This document shows, one piece after another, positions 60,597 to 64,000 of a stretch of 64,000 nucleotides of DNA; position 1 is the first letter of the stretch, and every line of letters starts with the position of its first letter. The translations under genes and the position numbers were made by a program. The DNA is from Cyrtodaria siliqua (Eukaryota > Mollusca > Bivalvia > Adapedonta > Hiatellidae): positions 124,001 to 188,000 of the forward strand of contig JAWPHD010000233.1 in NCBI GenBank assembly GCA_037043455.1, given 5' to 3'. Below the pieces are notes generated by a model that was given only the letters and a program-made list of their open reading frames with translations, had not been told where the DNA came from and did not search any database.

Positions 60597-61440
60597 TTAT
60601 TTCAAGGTATTTATATGTATGTGTTTATCCATGATCGAAGTAAACTTTAGCTTTAGACATTTTGCCACTTTTACTAAAAACAATAATTCTAGTTTGTTTA
60701 AGTTCACAATCAGGCACTTACTAGAACAGTAAGCATGTAACTTGTCAATGCAATTCTGTAATCCTTTCTCACTAGATGATAACACAATAAGATCATGAGC
60801 ATATAAAAGGCAGCCTAGAAGTTGGTTAAGCAACTGAACAGGGTCATCTTGTATACTGAATATATCTGTTAAATCATTTATAAATATTTTGAACAAATTT
60901 GGGCTTAAATTATCGCCCTGCCTAACTCCAATCTCTGGTACAAAAGTATCTGTAAGATTGTGATCTACACTAACATGTAAATTGTTTTCTAAATACATGT
61001 CTTTGATCATTTTATAAAAAGGTCCAGAAATACTTAGATCTTTTGTTAGTTTGTACAGAAGAGCAGAGTATAGAATAGTGTCAGACGCCTTAGAACAGTC
61101 ACCAAATCAGGCATATAGTTTATTATTATTCCCAGAGTATTTTTCGATTAGTGTTCTTAATACAAACATGTGATACACAGTCCTAGCTTTTGGCTGAAAG
61201 CCTAATTGATTGGATTTAATGGTTTTATTTGTATCTAGATATTTTTGAAGTCTTTCATTTAAAATGCTGTTGAATAATTTTGACATGCATGATATTATTA
61301 TAATTCCCCTATAATTGGATGTATCATTTGGATCACCACCTTTGTATTAAGGTTTTGAATAGCCACTCTTCCATAATTCCGGATAAGATCTAGATGAAAG
61401 AATTAAATGAATAACTTAAAATACTATGGAACGCCATACA
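60597..61440 (-). pseudogene. LINE ORF2 remnant, reverse transcriptase domain
   Basis: Minus strand. Visible in order: YPELWKSGYSKP and KGGDPNDTSNYRGI (about 61395-61305), LFNSILNERLQKYLDTNK, QLGFQPKARTVYHMFVLRTL, a damaged motif A (FGDCSKASDTI, preceded by an in-frame stop), IKDMYLENNLHV, motif B GVRQGDNLSPNLFKIFINDL (about 60930-60870) and motif C LLYAHDLIVLS. Motif C should be YADD, so one catalytic Asp is now His. With the stops this RT is dead. The 5' end is lost where the 21-bp minisatellite begins. Spacing and phrases fit the Jockey/I type of non-LTR retrotransposon; the clade is not settled. Confidence 0.85.
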
Positions 61441-62085
61441 CGACTTTGATGGTCATTTTCCATTATGATGTGGTCACTTTCCATTATGATGTGGTCGCTT
61501 TACATTATGATGTGGTCATTTGTTATTATGATGTGGTCACTTTCCATTATGATGTGATCATTTGTCATTATATTATGATCAGGTCTTTACCATTATGATG
61601 TGGTCACTTTTCATTATAATGTGGTCACTTTTTGTTATGATGTGGTCACTTTACATTTTGATGTGGTCACTTTACATTATGATGTGGTTACTTTTCATTA
61701 TGATGTGGTAAGTGTCTATTATGATGTGGTCATTTTCCATTATGATGTGGTCACTTTTCACTATGATGTGGTAAGTGTCTATTATGATGTGGTCACTTTA
61801 CATTATGATGTGGTCACTTTTCATTATGATGTGGTTACTTTCCATTATGATGTGGTTACTTTGTATTATGATGTGGTCGTTTTTCATTATGATGTTGTCA
61901 CTTTACATTATGATGTGGTCTGTTTTAATTACGATGTGGTAAGTTTCTATTATGATGTGGTCACTTTACATTATGATGTGGTCACTTTTCATTATGATGT
62001 GGTTACTTTGCATTATGATGTGGTCGCTTTTCATTATGATGTGGTAAGTTTCTATTATGATGTGTTATGTGTGGTCACGTGGTTT
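61441..62085. repeat. 21-bp minisatellite, about 30 units
   Basis: The unit is close to CATTATGATGTGGTCACTTT plus one base. Because 21 is a multiple of three and the unit lacks stops in one frame, two long plus-strand frames (61407-61598 and 61600-62097) encode HYDVVTF-type heptads. Unit-to-unit changes alter amino acids freely (ACT, AGT, GCT; CAT, TAT, TTT) and there is no promoter or splice signal, so coding is doubtful. Confidence 0.9.
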
Positions 62086-62139
62086 TTCTTCAAATAGCGC
62101 CATCTATTGACACTGCTTGCGGAATTCAAAATTGCGACA

Positions 62140-62244
62140 ATGATGGAAATCCTAAATTATGTTAAAGTATCCGATGAAGCTCGTGTAAGATTTTTAGAAG
62201 AAGAGTATCTGTTCATGCGATTAACAGATTGCAACAACAATTAA
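62140..62244 (+). CDS. Small ORF, 34 codons, doubtful
   Basis: An ATGATG start in context GCGACAATGATGG leads a frame with well-mixed residues (MMEILNYVKVSDEARVRF, LEEEYLFMRLTDCN) and a TAA at 62242-62244. A GTAAGA inside it (about 62187) could instead be a donor, making the first 15 codons a first exon. No family recognised. Confidence 0.2.
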   Translation: MMEILNYVKVSDEARVRFLEEEYLFMRLTDCNNN

Positions 62245-62337
62245 CTATTTTACAGCAAGTTATTTGAGAAATTGTATTGTGGTGTCGAGGTACAAAACGT
62301 ATGGTTTAAATTTATGTCGTAAATATGAATATACGTT

Positions 62338-62447
62338 ATTTCGCCCGGCTTTTTTTCGTCTTTTCGTTATTTCGCTCGGAGTCTTTTCGTTAGTTTGCCC
62401 GGCATCTTTTCGCCCAGCGTTGTTTCGCTCGGCGTTATTTCGCGACA
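62338..62447. repeat. 12-14-bp minisatellite (TTTCGCCCGGC type)
   Basis: TTATTTCGCCCGGC, TCTTTTCGTT, TTTCGCTCGGAG, TTTGCCCGGCATC, TTTCGCCCAGCG, TTTCGCTCGGCG and TTTCGCGACAAG follow each other: about eight irregular units. Both overlapping 62-codon frames come from it. Confidence 0.75.
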
Positions 62448-62591
62448 AGTAGTATAGAAACTGGCGGTATCAGCGCAGTTTTTTGAGGGGAGTTTGTTGC
62501 AGTGAGTCAGTAAATGTGTTGGCCGGTAAGACAACCAACAAATTTAAACCCCCCTAAAAAAAACGCTGATACCGCCAGTTTCTATACTACT
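62448..62591. repeat. Strong hairpin with 28-bp perfect arms
   Basis: AGTAGTATAGAAACTGGCGG and TATCAGCG at 62448-62475 are exactly mirrored at 62564-62591. Pairing continues less perfectly inward (TTTTTTGAGGGGAGTTT against AAATTTAAACCCCCCTAAAA), leaving a loop region of about 45 bp that itself has CCGGTAAGACAACC near TTGG. It could be a fold-back transposon or part of a terminal structure of the Polinton-like sequence to the right. No target duplication is obvious. Confidence 0.75.
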
Positions 62592-62594
62592 TTT

Positions 62595-62915
62595 AAATAA
62601 TTGATAATAACGAGTTGCTACTTTTTTAATGAACCCCAAATAAAACAACTGTAGATCAGGTAATCAATATTTTTCAAACCCAACACCGCAGATGAATTAA
62701 GTCTCAGCTGTTAAACAAAGTCGGAAGGAGCAGGTCCCAGTTTGTGTGCTACCCCCAAATAATTGATAATATAACTTGCTACTTTTTTGAAATGGTGCAA
62801 CTATTTCATTTTGGGTGACTCTACTTTTGGCGAATTTTATTTAAATCACACGACCCAAATCGGCATCGGGTCTAGTCTTGGCTGTTAAACAAAATCAGAA
62901 GGAACAGGGCAATCA
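62595..62915. repeat. Direct duplication of about 165 bp
   Basis: AAATAATTGATAAT..A.TTGCTAC at 62595 recurs at 62758, and CTGTTAAACAAAGTCGGAAG at 62707 recurs as CTGTTAAACAAAATCAGAAG at 62881. The second unit contains the 3' end of the small minus-strand ORF at 62872-63099, so that gene's end has been duplicated. Confidence 0.65.
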
Positions 62916-63099
62916 TCTTTATCATCACTATACATAATCGTTTTCGCTTGTCAATTTGACTTTTTCTAGTATCTAGTAAATCAGCACGAATCACATCATA
63001 CTCCACCCAGCCCTGTTTGCATGCCAACAATGTTTTCCTATGTTTGCCTTTCAACTCCTCAAGTTTTTCATATATCTCTTCCACAAATGTTTGTTCCAT
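62872..63099 (-). CDS. Small ORF downstream of the DNA polymerase
   Basis: A 75-codon minus-strand frame starting with ATG at 63099, 35 bp after the polymerase stop. It has a charged helical N-terminal two thirds (EEIYEKLEELKGKHRKTLLA) and a hydrophobic C-terminal segment (MIKMIALFLLILF, residues about 58-71) that could anchor in a membrane. Same strand and close spacing suggest that it belongs to the same element. Not recognised; it could be a truncated gene. Confidence 0.4.
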   Translation of the reverse strand: MEQTFVEEIYEKLEELKGKHRKTLLACKQGWVEYDVIRADLLDTRKSQIDKRKRLCIVMIKMIALFLLILFNSQD

Positions 63100-63133
63100 A
63101 TATAAAGTAATATATTATATTTGATTTTAATTA

Positions 63134-64000
63134 TTATTTATATGCTAGAGTATCCCAACCATTGTCTAATATGTACCTTTTGTCATCATATGCAGACAAA
63201 CTTTTTTTATTAATTTCATAGCTGCCCAGCTTATGTTTGTTAGATCTGATAACTTTCATTTTATGATGAGCTTCTGCCGCTGTGAATAAAATATTTTTGT
63301 AGTTATCATGCGTTATCTGTATTTTGACAACACATTTTTTAACACCTTTGCATTTCTTTGTTTTAGTATTATCAGCCAAAATGTATGAGTATGACTTACT
63401 CCTCAATCCAACAAACTCTACTATCACCGCACCACAGGCTTCATCTTTCATCTTGCCAAAAACCTTTTTGTTATCACTGAAGTAAAACTCGCTTTTTGGA
63501 TTATAATCACTGTTATCAAAAAGTTCTTTGTCTTTGTAAAGATCAGCATACACATCTTTTGTCTTAATTTCATAACACAGAGAATCAGTGTCAGTAAACA
63601 ACAACTTAACTTTTTCATTGTATTTGTTTTTAGCATAATTGTAGTGGAAATCATACATCAAGTATTTTGACAAGTCCAGAATACACATACCAACATAACA
63701 AGGGCGATTTAAGACAAGTATTTCTTTCATTCTGTTTATAGCAAACAAGTTTTCGCTAAACATCTTACAAGAAATAAACGATGGTCTTGCCGCATATTTC
63801 AAAAGAACGCCCTCATCATGCGTAAGCTTAACATTAACTCTATTTCTCAGGTTTTCCATCGTCTTGCCAAAAACCGAATTATTCATAAGCTTGAAGAAAT
63901 CTTTTTCAAAAGCATTTTTAACAGCTGTCCTTTTTGTAGTATTAAAGTCGATATACACTTTCAACTATTGAGACTTATTTTACTTGTTCCCAAATCAAAC
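63134..64000 (-). pseudogene. Polinton/Maverick-type DNA polymerase B, C-terminal half
   Basis: The frame ends at 63134 (DTLAYK then stop) and is open back to 63964. Near its start it has FEKDFFKLMNNSVFGKTMEN, the palm motif B (K..NN.S..GKT) of protein-primed family B polymerases, and about 95 residues later LLFTDTDSLCYEI, the catalytic DTDS motif C. This arrangement is typical of self-synthesising Polinton elements and related virus-like elements. The TTG-led start is not real: the homologous region continues upstream but carries in-frame TAG (63965-63967) and TAA (63980-63982), so this copy looks inactivated there, unless the sequence has errors. Exonuclease and N-terminal parts would lie outside the window. 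Confidence 0.8.

Noticed and set aside
61600..62097. 165-codon frame of heptad repeats as a structural protein gene
   Set aside because: It follows from a 21-bp unit without stops; changes between units are mostly amino-acid altering and no promoter or splice sites are seen.

Overview
The window looks like non-coding, repeat-dominated nuclear DNA of an invertebrate, most likely a marine mollusc and probably a bivalve. It is AT-rich and has no bacterial-style gene density. The longest open frames belong to transposon relics or are by-products of tandem repeats. The organism call is an inference from the style of the interspersed repeats (tRNA-headed SINEs ending in a GTTAAAC-type tail, degenerate 'GGCCATAACTCTGG' tandem repeats, many short inverted-repeat elements) and from a TIR-like immune-type exon. 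Nothing in the sequence names a species.

Layout. 1-16 kb: dispersed repeats, several inverted-repeat elements, two tRNA-headed SINEs, and a decayed Ty3/Gypsy integrase (about 3.7-5.6 kb) split by a GC-rich 931-bp element with terminal inverted repeats. A 52-bp minisatellite lies at 14.2-15.0 kb. 16.4-33.5 kb: one large satellite of roughly 37-40-bp units (about 380 copies) with five insertions: a 260-bp TA-flanked element, a 320-bp dispersed repeat, two copies of a 934-bp TA-flanked element that were duplicated together with their satellite context, and a LINE 3' tail. 34.3-36.4 kb: the only convincing host-type coding sequence, a phase 1-1 exon encoding a TIR-like domain, with a weak candidate downstream exon. 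36.6-59 kb: repeats and non-autonomous elements, including a mariner-like element at 54.4-56.0 kb and three tandem dimers of a repeat superfamily that seems to conserve RNA-like stem-loops. 59.2-61.4 kb (minus): a decayed non-LTR retrotransposon. 61.4-62.1 kb: a 21-bp minisatellite. 62.3-64 kb (minus): the C-terminal half of a Polinton/Maverick-type DNA polymerase B with a small neighbouring ORF and a strong hairpin.

Most genes here are mobile-element genes and all the recognisable ones are damaged: the reverse transcriptase has lost an aspartate of its active site, the integrase has stops, frameshifts and an insertion, and the polymerase has in-frame stops just upstream of its open stretch. 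The most interesting unexplained signal is the tandem-dimer repeat superfamily (partial copy near 7.7 kb; dimers at 40.4, 41.7-42.9 and 56.4 kb), in which several stems keep pairing although their sequences differ.
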